In this document: one piece after another, positions 1-8,366 of the stretch
How positions within the stretch are numbered: position 1 is the first letter of the stretch
Layout: the number at the start of each line of letters is the position of its first letter
Source of the DNA: Acrocarpospora macrocephala
Lineage (GTDB): Bacteria > Actinomycetota > Actinomycetes > Streptosporangiales > Streptosporangiaceae
Assembly: GCF_009687865.1 (NCBI RefSeq)
Contig: NZ_BLAE01000069.1
Coordinates: 1 to 64,000 of the forward strand
Direction of reading: 5' to 3'
Length of the DNA: 64,000 nt
Notes under the pieces: generated by a model
The model's database searches: none
Told to the model about the DNA's origin: nothing
The model's input: only the letters and a program-made list of their open reading frames with translations
Made by a program: the position numbers and the translations under genes

Positions 1-1199
1 GGCCATGGGCGGGATGACTCGACGACCTGGAGGGCTAGGTCGGTGAGCGGGATGTCGGGGTTCGGGGTCTCGTAGTTGAGGCTGGGTGGGAGTTCGCGGT
101 TCTTGAGGCTGAGGACGGTCTTGAGCAGGCCCGCGATGCCCGCCGCGCCTTCGAGATGGCCGATGTTCGTCTTGACGGAGCCGACCAGCAGCGGGTCGCT
201 CGCCGGGCGGGATCCGGCGTGGGCGGCGCCGAGGGCGGCGGCTTCGATCGGGTCGCCCACCTTCGTGCCGGGGCCGTGCAGCTCGACGTACTGGACGTCG
301 GCGGGAGCGACCCCGGCGGAGCGGCGGGCCAGCGTGATGACCTCCTGCTGGGCGCGGACGCTGGGCACGGTCAGGCCGTCGCCGCCGCCGTCGTTGTTGA
401 CGGCTCCGCCGAGGATCACGCAGTGCACAGCGTCCCCGTCGGCGAGGGCTGCCGCGAGCGGCTTGAGCACGACGAGCGCGCCGCCCTCGCCGCGCACGTA
501 CCCGTTCGCGCGGCTGTCGAAGGTGAAGCAGCGCCCGTCGGGCGAGAGCGCGCCGAAGCTGCCGATGGCGGCGGTCGTCTGGGCGAGCAGGTTCAGGTTG
601 ACGCCGCCGGCCAGCGCCAGGCCGGTCTCGCCCCGGCGCAGGCTCTGGCACGCCAGCTCCACGGCGACCAGCGACGACGACTGCCCGGCGTCCAGGGTGA
701 GGCTCGGACCGCGCAGGCCCAGGAAGTACGAGACGCGGTTGGCGATCATGGCGCGGTTGGCGCCGGTGTAGGTGTGCCGCCCGGGTTCGCCGAGCAGGGC
801 GGCGTGGTCGTTGGAGATCGCGCCGAGGAACACGCCGGCCGCCGCGCCACGCAGCGCGGTGGGGGCGAGCCTGGCACTTTCCAGCGCCTCCCAGGCGAGT
901 TCCAGCACGAGCCGCTGGTGCGGGTCCATGGCGGCGGCCTCGTTCGGGGAGATCCCGAAGAAGGCGGCGTCGAAACGATCCACACCGTCGACGAACCCGC
1001 CCCGGCCGTAGTCGAGCGCGCCGGCGTCCGTCCACCGGCCGGCGGGGACCGCGGTTACCGCGTCCACGCCGCCGGTGAGCAGGCGCCAGAAGCGCTCGGG
1101 GGTGTCGGCCTGGGGGAGCCGGCAGGACAGGCCCACCACAGCGACCGGTTCGACCGGCGAATCCCGCCGGGCGTCCGATTGAATCGACTCACCAACCAT
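1..1199 (-). CDS. Modular type I polyketide synthase, KSQ loading module (5' part, truncated by window edge)
   Basis: This is the N-terminus of a large modular PKS transcribed leftwards out of the window. A short leader of about 17 residues precedes a full ketosynthase domain (PVAVVGLSCRLP, MDPHQRL, VGSVKTNIGHLEGAAG). The nucleophile motif reads DAGQSSSL, so the catalytic Cys is Gln (codon at 681-683). In this family that marks a KSQ domain, which decarboxylates malonyl- or methylmalonyl-ACP to make the starter unit. The His motif reads HGPGTKVGDP, with Pro where Thr is usual. The AT and ACP that should follow lie beyond base 1. The ATG at 1199 was chosen because GAGGTGG lies just upstream. 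It is divergent from the membrane-protein gene at 1508. The KSQ call is secure; the substrate is not visible. Confidence 0.93.
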   Translation of the reverse strand, partial: MVGESIQSDARRDSPVEPVAVVGLSCRLPQADTPERFWRLLTGGVDAVTAVPAGRWTDAGALDYGRGGFVDGVDRFDAAFFGISPNEAAAMDPHQRLVLELAWEALESARLAPTALRGAAAGVFLGAISNDHAALLGEPGRHTYTGANRAMIANRVSYFLGLRGPSLTLDAGQSSSLVAVELACQSLRRGETGLALAGGVNLNLLAQTTAAIGSFGALSPDGRCFTFDSRANGYVRGEGGALVVLKPLAAALADGDAVHCVILGGAVNNDGGGDGLTVPSVRAQQEVITLARRSAGVAPADVQYVELHGPGTKVGDPIEAAALGAAHAGSRPASDPLLVGSVKTNIGHLEGAAGIAGLLKTVLSLKNRELPPSLNYETPNPDIPLTDLALQVVESSRPW

Positions 1200-1507
1200 G
1201 AATGCGCCACCTCAAGCCTCGGGTGTCTCCGGCATACCTCGCCGGTTTCTCTAAACCCATCAGAAGAAAATGAGGGTTATTCAAATAGTCACCGCTGGAA
1301 GTTACTGCGACCCTAAGGGCGGCTCCCGGCCCCGGGCCACGATCGCGTGCTGGCACCTTGTTGCCAGTAGCTAGCTGTCATCGCCACCCCGTGGTAGCGC
1401 CTTGACATCGCGGGGGGCGAGCTCAGATGCTGGTACGACACGCTATTATTGGCCGAAATCGAATACGCGCTATTCGCGAAATTCATCTCTTTGGAGCAGA
1501 GGCCGGG
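1200..1507. promoter_or_regulatory. Divergent intergenic region with AGGGTTATT and CCCTAAGGG elements
   Basis: About 308 bases separate the KSQ PKS start from the membrane-protein gene, with no convincing gene. AGGGTTATT (1273-1281) and CCCTAAGGG (1311-1319) resemble G-run, A/T-flanked elements in other promoter regions of this cluster (30.1, 33.9-34.1 and 40.7 kb). A perfect TTGACA sits at 1402-1407, but no good -10 lies at proper spacing. The role as a divergent promoter is inferred from gene orientation. Confidence 0.4.
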
Positions 1508-2356
1508 ATGAGCGACCAGCAGAACGCACCGGACTCCAGAATGGCAACCCCTATTTTCGATCCGGCCGATGTCGCCGATCGGTTGGAAGAGCACGTGCTG
1601 CCAGCGTGGCGGCCCCCACGCGTCGGCGAAAATCCTGTTCTCGAACCGGCCGATGCCACTGATCGGGCGGAAGAGCACGTGCTGCCAACGTGGCAGCCCC
1701 CACATGTCAGCGAAAATCCGCATCGCCCCGGCCGAGGTTCGCTTCGCCCAGGTCACCGCCTTGGGCTCGCCGGTGCCACGACCGCGGGCCTCGTGCCCAC
1801 CAGGTCCGCGCTGATATGGGCCGGTTTGGCCGGAGTGGGGCTGGTCGGGGAGAGCGTGCTGGTCCTGGTTCGCGGGATCGATCCGGTCGGGGTGGCCGCC
1901 TGGGTGGTCGAGCTGGTGGTCGTCGGGCTGCTGGTCTGGACGCGGCGGGCCGAGCCGGAGCCGGTGTCGGCGATCCGCTGGGGTTCCTTGGTCAGCCTGG
2001 CCGGGGGTACGGGCGCACTCGCTATCGGCGGAAATTTCACGTTGTTTCTGGCGATGCAGGCGCTGCCGGTGGTCGTGCTGAGCGCCGCGGTGCTCCGGCC
2101 GCTGGCCCGCCGTACCGGCTGGGTGTGGTCTGGCCAGGTCAGGGTGCGGCTCACGTGGACCGTCACCGGGACGTACGCCGGCCTGATCGCGTTCAGCCTG
2201 ATGCAAGATCGGCGGGGATTGCCGCTGATCCATCCCGATGTGGCGAGCCTGGTCACGCTCGGGACCATGTTCGAGACGGCGGTCACCGTCGCCATCGCCG
2301 TGATGTGGCTGGGGCGGCGGCAGCCGCGCCAGGACCCGGCGGAAACTACTCGCTAG
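1508..2356 (+). CDS. Putative integral membrane protein with duplicated N-terminal segment
   Basis: This 282-residue protein is of no family I recognise. Residues 1-90 are hydrophilic and hold a 28-residue segment present twice in tandem (EEHVLPAW / EEHVLPTW). About five hydrophobic helices follow: LIWAGLAGVGLVGESVLVLV, VAAWVVELVVVGLLVW, a segment around SLVSLAGGTGALAIGG, FLAMQALPVVVLSAAVL, and a C-terminal pair. The start at 1508 was preferred over 1427 because a GAGCAGAGG ribosome site precedes it. It ends 8 bases before the condensation-domain gene and is probably co-transcribed with it. A role in product export or membrane anchoring would fit the context but is not shown. Confidence 0.7.
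   Translation: MSDQQNAPDSRMATPIFDPADVADRLEEHVLPAWRPPRVGENPVLEPADATDRAEEHVLPTWQPPHVSENPHRPGRGSLRPGHRLGLAGATTAGLVPTRSALIWAGLAGVGLVGESVLVLVRGIDPVGVAAWVVELVVVGLLVWTRRAEPEPVSAIRWGSLVSLAGGTGALAIGGNFTLFLAMQALPVVVLSAAVLRPLARRTGWVWSGQVRVRLTWTVTGTYAGLIAFSLMQDRRGLPLIHPDVASLVTLGTMFETAVTVAIAVMWLGRRQPRQDPAETTR
1562..1719 (+). repeat. 84-bp tandem duplication inside the membrane-protein gene
   Basis: Two copies (1562-1645 and 1646-1719, the second slightly shorter) share the CCGGCCGAT start, the AGAGCACGTGCTGCCA core and the GAAAATCC end. The spacing is exactly 84 bp, so the frame is kept and 28 residues are duplicated. The copies have diverged at several positions, so the duplication is not brand new. Confidence 0.85.
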
Positions 2357-2364
2357 GAGAATCG

Positions 2365-3735
2365 ATGCCCGCCGACGCCCCCCTCAGCCACGGACAGCTT
2401 TTCAGCTGGCGCGAGATCGCACGGTATCCGGACGACTGGATGCAGGACGCGAACCTTCCCACCGTCTGGGACCTGCGGGGGCTCCCGCTGGCCCGGGTCG
2501 AGAACGCGCTGCGCGCGCTGATGGACCGGCACGAGGCGCTGCGTACCACCTACCACGTGGTGGACGGGCAGCCGGTGCAGCGCGTGCACGAATCGGCGGA
2601 GCCGCCGATCGAGCGGGTGGACCGGGTGGTCCCCGACCGGCAGGACCCGGAGGACACCAAGGACGCGCTCTGCGCGGTGCCGTTCCCGATGGAGGGCGGC
2701 CTGTGCTGGCGCGGGCAGCTGGTCACCACCGACGGGTCGCCGGTGTTCCTGGCGCTGTCCTTCTCGCACCTGATCCTGGACGTGTGGTCGATCAACCACC
2801 TGACCGACCAGTTCCGCGCCCTGGTCGCCGACCCGGAAGCGGTCGCAGAACTCGGGCCGACGCCGAGCGAGCTGGCCCGCGAGCAGCGGACCGAGCTGTG
2901 GCGGGAACGCAAGGAGGCGTCCGAGCGGTACTGGCGGCGCACCCTCGGCGACGTCCTGGCCGACCCGCTGCCGACCCTGCCGGCCCGGGTGAAGCGCAAC
3001 CGCGTCGAGGCGACCCTGCACTCGCACCGCCTCGGCGGGCTGGCCGCGCTGGCCGCCAGAAGGCTCGGCGTCACGCCGCCCGCAGTGGTGATGGCGCTGG
3101 TCGCGGCCGGTCTGGCCCGGCACACCAACACCGACACGGTGACGATGAGCCTGATGGCTTCCAACCGGTTCGCGCCGGAGCACCACCACGTGATCGGCAC
3201 GATGAACCAGCTCATCCCGGTCGTCGCGGCGGTCGACCCGGGGTCGTCGCTGGGCGAGCATGTCAAGCGCCTGCACTGGGCTGGGACCAGGGCGTACCGC
3301 TACTCGTCCTATGACTTCGACCGCATCGCCGCGCTGGCGGCGGAGGCCGCCGCGCAGCGCGGCGACGAGCCGGCCCACGACTGCTGGGTGAACCAGCTGT
3401 TCCGCTGCTGGTTCAACTACGTGCAGCTCGACCGCCAGCTGTCCGACCCCGTCGCCAAGAGCCCGGCCGAGCTGCTGTGGACGCCCCTGGCCCAGCAGTA
3501 CGGCCAGCCGTTCCGGGTCAGGGTGTCGGTGTTCAACGGCCGGACCAGCATCCTGATGCTCGCCGACCCGACGATCATCCCGGCCGAGGGCATGGCGGAC
3601 ATGCTGCGCGTGATCGCGCTCGGCGTCCAGGTCGCCGCGACCGACCCGGAGACCAGCCTCAAGGACCTGTGGAACAACGACCACGACACCCTGGCGCCGT
3701 CCCTGTTCCCTGCGGTGGTCCCCCTGCCGGAGTAA
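2365..3735 (+). CDS. Free-standing NRPS-type condensation domain protein (C1)
   Basis: This 456-residue protein consists of a single condensation domain (RHEALRTTY near residue 60, then SHLILDVWS, and a C-terminal half with a DRQLSDPV-like stretch). The usual HHxxxDG active site reads S-H-L-I-L-D-V: the second, catalytic His and the Asp are kept, while the first His and the Gly are replaced. C domains join a donor on a carrier protein to an amine (or hydroxyl) acceptor. With no A or PCP domain fused, it must work on separate carrier proteins such as the cluster ACPs. The ATG at 2365 follows AGGAGAATCG. It lies 8 bases after the membrane protein and ends back to back with the decarboxylase gene at 3736. 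The exact partners are inference. Confidence 0.88.
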   Translation: MPADAPLSHGQLFSWREIARYPDDWMQDANLPTVWDLRGLPLARVENALRALMDRHEALRTTYHVVDGQPVQRVHESAEPPIERVDRVVPDRQDPEDTKDALCAVPFPMEGGLCWRGQLVTTDGSPVFLALSFSHLILDVWSINHLTDQFRALVADPEAVAELGPTPSELAREQRTELWRERKEASERYWRRTLGDVLADPLPTLPARVKRNRVEATLHSHRLGGLAALAARRLGVTPPAVVMALVAAGLARHTNTDTVTMSLMASNRFAPEHHHVIGTMNQLIPVVAAVDPGSSLGEHVKRLHWAGTRAYRYSSYDFDRIAALAAEAAAQRGDEPAHDCWVNQLFRCWFNYVQLDRQLSDPVAKSPAELLWTPLAQQYGQPFRVRVSVFNGRTSILMLADPTIIPAEGMADMLRVIALGVQVAATDPETSLKDLWNNDHDTLAPSLFPAVVPLPE

Positions 3736-4938
3736 TCACACGAGCACTTCGACCGGCGCCGGATGGCCGAGAAAGGCTGTCGGGCTCGCCGTCAGGCCGT
3801 ACGCGCCGGCCTGGAACAGGACGATCAGATCGCCGATCTCGATTCGCGGGAGTTCCACCCGGTCACCGAGCAGGTCGAGCGGTGTGCACAGGCAGCCGAC
3901 CACGTTCACCGGCGCGTCCAGGGGCTCGCCCAGACGGTTGGCCACGGCCATCGGATAATTGCGCCGGATCACCTGCCCGAAATTCCCGGACGCCGCCAAC
4001 TGGTGATGCAGCCCGCCGTCCACGACCACGAAAGTCGTCCCCCGGGATTCCTTCCGGTCCACGACCCGCGTGATGTACACGCCGGCCTCGCCGACGAGAT
4101 AGCGCCCGAGCTCGATGACGACGCGGGCCTGCGGCAGGTGGGGCTTGATGCGCTCGCGCATGAGCCGCGCCAGATTGTCGCCGATCGGGTCCAGGTCGAG
4201 GGGATGGTCGCGACGCGAGTACGGGATGCCGAACCCGCCGCCGAGATTGAGATACCGAACCGGCGGCGACGCGGCGGCGAGTTCGAGAATCAGATCCACG
4301 GTGCGGTCCTGCGCCTCGCAGATACTGTCGGCGCGCAGGTTCTGCGAACCGCCGAACACGTGAAACCCCTGGAAATCAACGTCATCGCCCAACCCGGCGA
4401 GCACCTCGGGCACACGTTCCGCGTCGATCCCGAACTGCTGCGGCCCACCGCCCAGGCGCATCCCCGAGCCTCGTACGGTGAAATCGGGATTCACCCGCAG
4501 CGCGACTCGCGCCTGAACCCCGGTGGCGGCGCTGATCGCACGCACCCTGGCCAGTTCGGTCTCCGATTCCAGCTCCACGGTCACACCGGCCGCGATCGCC
4601 TGAGACAGCTCGTCGACGGTCTTGCCCGGCCCGGCGAAACTGATCCGCTCGGCAGGTGTCGACGTGTCGAGCGCATGCCGCATCTCCTGCGCCGAGGCCA
4701 CGTCGAAGCCGTCGACCAGCCCGCTCACATGCTGCAACAGCGCGGGCATCGGGTTCGCCTTGACGGCGTAACTCAGCTGGATTCCGTCCGGCAGGGCGGC
4801 GCGAACGGAGGCGACCCTGCGGGTGACGAGGTCGCGGTCATAGGCGAAGAACGGCGTGCTCCCGACCCGGGCGGCGAGCCGCTCGACCGGGACTCCCCCC
4901 ACGGTCAGGTGCCCGTCGCGGCGGCCTTCCCAGGTCAT
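3736..4938 (-). CDS. Group-IV PLP-dependent decarboxylase acting on a carrier-bound amino acid
   Basis: This 400-residue protein belongs to the alanine-racemase-fold/DAP-ornithine decarboxylase family. The PLP lysine lies in SYAVKANP, the phosphate-binding loop in LGGGFGIPY, and the C-terminal signatures in CTPLD and FQAGAYG. Relatives next to an AMP ligase and ACP (BtrK in butirosin, VinO in vicenistatin, and the decarboxylases of exosortase-A loci) decarboxylate an aminoacyl group while it is thioester-bound to the ACP. The same trio is present here, so a carrier-bound amine is the likely product. The start ATG shares one base with the stop of the ligase gene (TGATG at 4940-4936), so translation is coupled. 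The amino acid used cannot be read from sequence alone. Confidence 0.87.
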   Translation of the reverse strand: MTWEGRRDGHLTVGGVPVERLAARVGSTPFFAYDRDLVTRRVASVRAALPDGIQLSYAVKANPMPALLQHVSGLVDGFDVASAQEMRHALDTSTPAERISFAGPGKTVDELSQAIAAGVTVELESETELARVRAISAATGVQARVALRVNPDFTVRGSGMRLGGGPQQFGIDAERVPEVLAGLGDDVDFQGFHVFGGSQNLRADSICEAQDRTVDLILELAAASPPVRYLNLGGGFGIPYSRRDHPLDLDPIGDNLARLMRERIKPHLPQARVVIELGRYLVGEAGVYITRVVDRKESRGTTFVVVDGGLHHQLAASGNFGQVIRRNYPMAVANRLGEPLDAPVNVVGCLCTPLDLLGDRVELPRIEIGDLIVLFQAGAYGLTASPTAFLGHPAPVEVLV

Positions 4939-6569
4939 CAGGTCGCCCTCCGGCGGATCTCGGCGCGGTCGAACTTGCCGTTTCCGGACCGGGGCAGCGC
5001 GGTGGCGACCACGATCCGGCGCGGCACCATATACCGGGGCAGATCGCGTTCCAGCGCTGCGCGCAGCTCATCCGGAGCCGCGGCGGTGAGCACCACGTGG
5101 AGCACCACGTGCTCCCCCAGGTCCTCGTCCGGCACGCCGACGGCGACAGCCTCGGTGACCAGGCCGGTCGCGTACGCGGCCTCCTCCACCTCGGTCGGGC
5201 TCAGCCGATACCCGGACGTCTTGATCATGTCATCGGTACGCCCGACGAAGTAGATAAACCCCTCTTCGTCCCGGTACGCCACGTCGCCCGACCACACGGC
5301 GATCTCCTCGGCGCCAGGAGGAAACGGCCGAAACCTCTCCGCTGTACGAACCGGGTCATTCCAGTAGCCGAGTGACACCAGCGCCCCCCGATGCACGATC
5401 TCCCCTTCCTCGCCCGGGTCGCACGCCGAACCATCCGCCCGCACGACGAGGACCTCCGCGTTCGGAATCGCCTTGCCGATCGACCCCGGCCGGCGGTCGA
5501 TCTCCGCGGGCTCCAGGTACGTGGATCGGAACGCCTCGGTCAGGCCGTACATCAGAAAGGGCGTGGCCTGCGGGAACGTCTCGCGTAGCCAGGCCAGAGT
5601 GGTCTTGGGCAGCCGCCCGCCGGTGTTCGCGAAATACCGCAGGCTCCGCGTCGCCTCGGCCGGCCACCGCTGCGTCGCGAGCTGCGCCCACAGCGGCGGC
5701 ACGCAGGTCAGCGCCGTCACCCCATGCTTGGCGCAGAGCCGGACGACGTCGCGGGGCAGCAGGTAGTTGACCAGCACCACCTGCGCTCCGACCAGGAAGG
5801 ACGTGGTGAGCTGGCTCAAGCCCGCGTCGAAACTCAACGGCAGCGCCGCGAGCACCACATCGTCGGACGTGTGACCGAGGTAGCCAGCCACGCTCTCCGC
5901 GCCCGCGAGCAGATTGCCGTGACTCAGCACGACACCCTTCGGCGGGCCGGTGCTACCAGACGTGTAGAGAATGGCTGCAATACCCGATATATCCGGATCG
6001 GTGGGGGTGGACGCGGCCGGATCAGTGAGGGTGGGCGCGGCCGGATCAGTGAGGGTGGTGGACGCGGCCGGATCAGCCGCAGCGGTCGCCCCGGCCTGGC
6101 CAGGGCGGTTCGTGCCCGAGTCCCCGACCGGCCCTGCGTCTCTGACCAGCCCTGCGTCTCCGACCAGCCCCGTGTCTCCGACCAGCCCTGCGTCTCCGAC
6201 CAGCCCTGCGTCTCCGATCAGCAGCGTGGGCACCGAACCGCTCAGCGTGCGACCCCGCTCAGGAGTAGTGATCAGCAGCGCGGCGCCACAGTCCTCGACC
6301 ACATACTCAACCTGCCGAGCCTTAAAAAGCGGATTTATCGGGACAAAAACCCCACCAGCCGCCGCCACCGCGAACATCGCCACGACCGTTTCGAGCCGCT
6401 TCTCCGCATAAATCGCGACCCGAGCGCCCGACTCCAGCCCACGCAACCCCTCAGCCGCCCGAGCGACCCGATCACGCAGCTCACCATAGGTAAGAGTCGC
6501 GTTCTTGTACGTGACAGCCGCATGCTCAGCGACCCCGAACCGCAGCAGATCCTCGAAGCGCGTCACCAT
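4938..6569 (-). CDS. AMP-forming acyl/aminoacyl-ACP ligase with repetitive insertion
   Basis: This 543-residue adenylating enzyme carries the P-loop YTSGSTGPPKGV, the YGLTEAF motif, the hinge GYRLSPTEVEEAAY and the C-terminal catalytic Lys in SGNGKFD. It should activate a carboxylic acid, probably an amino acid, and load it on the ACP encoded just upstream (6573-6830). The decarboxylase downstream would then act on it. Between the Rossmann-like N-terminal part and the P-loop (about residues 115-200) is a low-complexity insertion made of GLVGDA hexapeptides followed by TDPAAPTL-like octapeptides. Relatives have no such insertion there, as far as I know. Its 1-bp overlap with the decarboxylase start supports an operon. 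Confidence 0.9.
   Translation of the reverse strand: MVTRFEDLLRFGVAEHAAVTYKNATLTYGELRDRVARAAEGLRGLESGARVAIYAEKRLETVVAMFAVAAAGGVFVPINPLFKARQVEYVVEDCGAALLITTPERGRTLSGSVPTLLIGDAGLVGDAGLVGDTGLVGDAGLVRDAGPVGDSGTNRPGQAGATAAADPAASTTLTDPAAPTLTDPAASTPTDPDISGIAAILYTSGSTGPPKGVVLSHGNLLAGAESVAGYLGHTSDDVVLAALPLSFDAGLSQLTTSFLVGAQVVLVNYLLPRDVVRLCAKHGVTALTCVPPLWAQLATQRWPAEATRSLRYFANTGGRLPKTTLAWLRETFPQATPFLMYGLTEAFRSTYLEPAEIDRRPGSIGKAIPNAEVLVVRADGSACDPGEEGEIVHRGALVSLGYWNDPVRTAERFRPFPPGAEEIAVWSGDVAYRDEEGFIYFVGRTDDMIKTSGYRLSPTEVEEAAYATGLVTEAVAVGVPDEDLGEHVVLHVVLTAAAPDELRAALERDLPRYMVPRRIVVATALPRSGNGKFDRAEIRRRAT
5995..6078. repeat. 24-bp tandem repeat inside the AMP-ligase gene
   Basis: Units begin GGATCAGTGAGGGTG and end GCGGCC, starting at 5995, 6019 and 6043 (the last is 27 bp), with a partial unit from 6070. 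All are multiples of three, so the frame is preserved. On the minus strand they encode TDPAAPTL-like octapeptides. Confidence 0.85.
6126..6215. repeat. 18-bp tandem repeat inside the AMP-ligase gene
   Basis: Five near-identical 18-bp units (consensus GACCAGCCCTGCGTCTCC) start at 6126, 6144, 6162, 6180 and 6198, with a degenerate sixth at 6216. They encode the GLVGDA hexapeptide on the minus strand. Near-identity of the copies implies recent slippage and possible length variation between strains. Confidence 0.92.
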
Positions 6570-6572
6570 GAC

Positions 6573-6830
6573 TCAGAGCCCGACCCGCGCCGACTCCAGC
6601 AGCACCGCCAGCGCCGCCCACAGCGACCCCACCGTCGCGAACGTCTCCTCATCGAGGATGTCGTCAGGCAGTTCGAGGTCGTACCCGTCCTCCAGATCGA
6701 CCAGCAACTGCACGACCCCCATCGAATCCAGCCCGAGCGCGGTGAGCTCGTCACCGGGAGCCAGCTCACCCGGCTCGGCATACGGCAGATGCCGGCGAAG
6801 AATGGCCTGGAACTCGTGAGGTATTTCCAT
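6573..6830 (-). CDS. Acyl carrier protein of the amino-acid loading cassette
   Basis: This 85-residue carrier protein has the phosphopantetheine attachment Ser in GLDSMGVVQL. The start at 6830 (MEIPHEF) was preferred over 6845 because GAGGAG lies eight bases upstream. It ends 3 bases before the ligase start and so heads an ACP-ligase-decarboxylase operon. It most likely carries the aminoacyl group that the ligase loads and the decarboxylase converts to an amine. It is divergent from the second C-domain gene at 7017. Confidence 0.9.
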   Translation of the reverse strand: MEIPHEFQAILRRHLPYAEPGELAPGDELTALGLDSMGVVQLLVDLEDGYDLELPDDILDEETFATVGSLWAALAVLLESARVGL

Positions 6831-7016
6831 CAGGGGTCTCCTCACAATACCTGCGCTGAATTACCTCGTTTCAGAGTCGTTGAATTCCGCGACAGGTGTC
6901 AAGCAAGCACTCTGGCAGCTTTTACCCGAAGACAATATGCCAGCGCCAACCCGGTACGGCGACCATATTCTCATTTAGCCTGAGTGGGCTGGACTGTTCA
7001 ACCGTGGGAGGCCGGG

Positions 7017-8366
7017 ATGTCCGGTGCGAAGAACGCGAATCTCGGCTGGGGCCAGCGTTATATCTGGCTCCGCTATCACGAACTGCCACCACACGCTCGC
7101 CACGATACACATATCATTCTGAATCTAGAGATTCCACCCGGCCTGACGATCCAGAACTGCCGGGCGATCCTCAACCAGCTGGTCCGCCGCCACGAGACGC
7201 TACGCACCACCTACCACGTCGACCCCGACGGCGACCCGTACCGGGTGGTGCTCCCACCGACCCCGTGTCCCCTCACCGTCATGTCCACCGAGAAGGACGG
7301 CACGCCCATGCCGGCCGAGGTCGTGGACCAACTCGGCCGCGCCGAGTTCGACATCGCCGCGGACCTGCCGATCCGGACCGCCATCAGCACCACCGCGGGC
7401 GAGCCCCGGCGGATCGTGCTGGTGCTGAACCACCTCGCGGTGGACATGTGGACGGTCCGCGAGCTCAAGCGCGAACTGCGGCTGAACTGCGCCGCCCTGG
7501 TGGCCCGCCGACCCGCCGCGATCGCACCGGTCCGGCACCGCCCGTCCGACCTCATCAGGTACGAGGCGACCCTGGACCCAGGCCCAGCGCTGGCCTATTG
7601 GGAGAAGGAAATCGAGTCCATGCGGACGGACGCGTTCGCCGACCGCCGCAGACCCGACGAGCCCCCGGAGACCCGGCGGGCGACACTGGTCTCCCCGGCC
7701 CTGCTGGCCGCCTCGCGCAGGATCGCGGCCCGCCACCGGGTGTGGCCGTCGCAGGTGCACCTGGCGGCCTACACGGCGCTGATGGCCACCTACACCGGCG
7801 GCCCGTCCTTCGACCACCTGACGTTCACGGGCAACCGCGAGACCGGCCCGTACGCGACGGTCCTGACCTGCATGTTCTCCCCGCTGCTCATGCGCGTCGA
7901 CGTAACGGACGACCCGAGTTTCGCCGAGCTACTGGCCCGGGTCGCCGACCGATTCGAGCAGGCGCGAGCGCACTCCTACGTCCCGTACGACAAGGTCGTC
8001 GAGCTGCTCGCCAAGAAGGGCACGCGCCTGGCGTCGGAGTTCAACTTCATCAAGCAGACCAGCCGCGAGTCCCGCGCGCGGCGCAGCCGGGTCACCTGGC
8101 AGGCGCCATCGGAAGATCACGGCGCCGACACCTACGTCCGGATCGACGAGTGGAAGGACGCCGTCGTGATCGCGCTGAGCGCCGCGTCCTCGGTCATGGC
8201 CGCGGACACCATCGAGCGCTTCCTGCGCGCCATGGAGACCGCGATCCTCACCTACGACGCGACCCCGGACGGCCTGCGGACCAGCGACATCGCCGCGCTG
8301 GCCGGTTTCCCCCCAGCACCTCCGCCCAGCCAGCAGACCGAACCGACGACCGGAGTCCGATCATGA
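7017..8366 (+). CDS. Free-standing NRPS-type condensation domain protein (C2)
   Basis: This 449-residue single condensation domain has LVRRHETLRTTYHV near the N-terminus and the active site N-H-L-A-V-D-M-W. As in C1, the catalytic second His and the Asp are present, while the first His and the Gly of HHxxxDG are changed. C1 and C2 are clearly paralogous (both have RHE-LRTTYHV) but not close. ATG 7017 follows GGGAGG at 7006-7011; an upstream in-frame ATG at 6984 has no such site. The stop overlaps the next start by four bases (ATGA), so it is translationally coupled to the unknown protein and the cysteine desulfurase. Amide or ester formation on carrier-bound intermediates is the expected role. 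Confidence 0.88.
   Translation: MSGAKNANLGWGQRYIWLRYHELPPHARHDTHIILNLEIPPGLTIQNCRAILNQLVRRHETLRTTYHVDPDGDPYRVVLPPTPCPLTVMSTEKDGTPMPAEVVDQLGRAEFDIAADLPIRTAISTTAGEPRRIVLVLNHLAVDMWTVRELKRELRLNCAALVARRPAAIAPVRHRPSDLIRYEATLDPGPALAYWEKEIESMRTDAFADRRRPDEPPETRRATLVSPALLAASRRIAARHRVWPSQVHLAAYTALMATYTGGPSFDHLTFTGNRETGPYATVLTCMFSPLLMRVDVTDDPSFAELLARVADRFEQARAHSYVPYDKVVELLAKKGTRLASEFNFIKQTSRESRARRSRVTWQAPSEDHGADTYVRIDEWKDAVVIALSAASSVMAADTIERFLRAMETAILTYDATPDGLRTSDIAALAGFPPAPPPSQQTEPTTGVRS

Noticed and set aside
1402-1439. Consensus -35 (TTGACA) with TACGAC as a -10
   Set aside because: The spacing is 26 bases and no better -10 lies at 16-18 bases, so a promoter is not claimed here.
2353-3684. Long minus-strand open frame opposite the C1 gene
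   Set aside because: It is an antisense shadow of a strongly supported condensation-domain gene. Its protein is Arg/Val/His-rich low-complexity with no domain and no start context.
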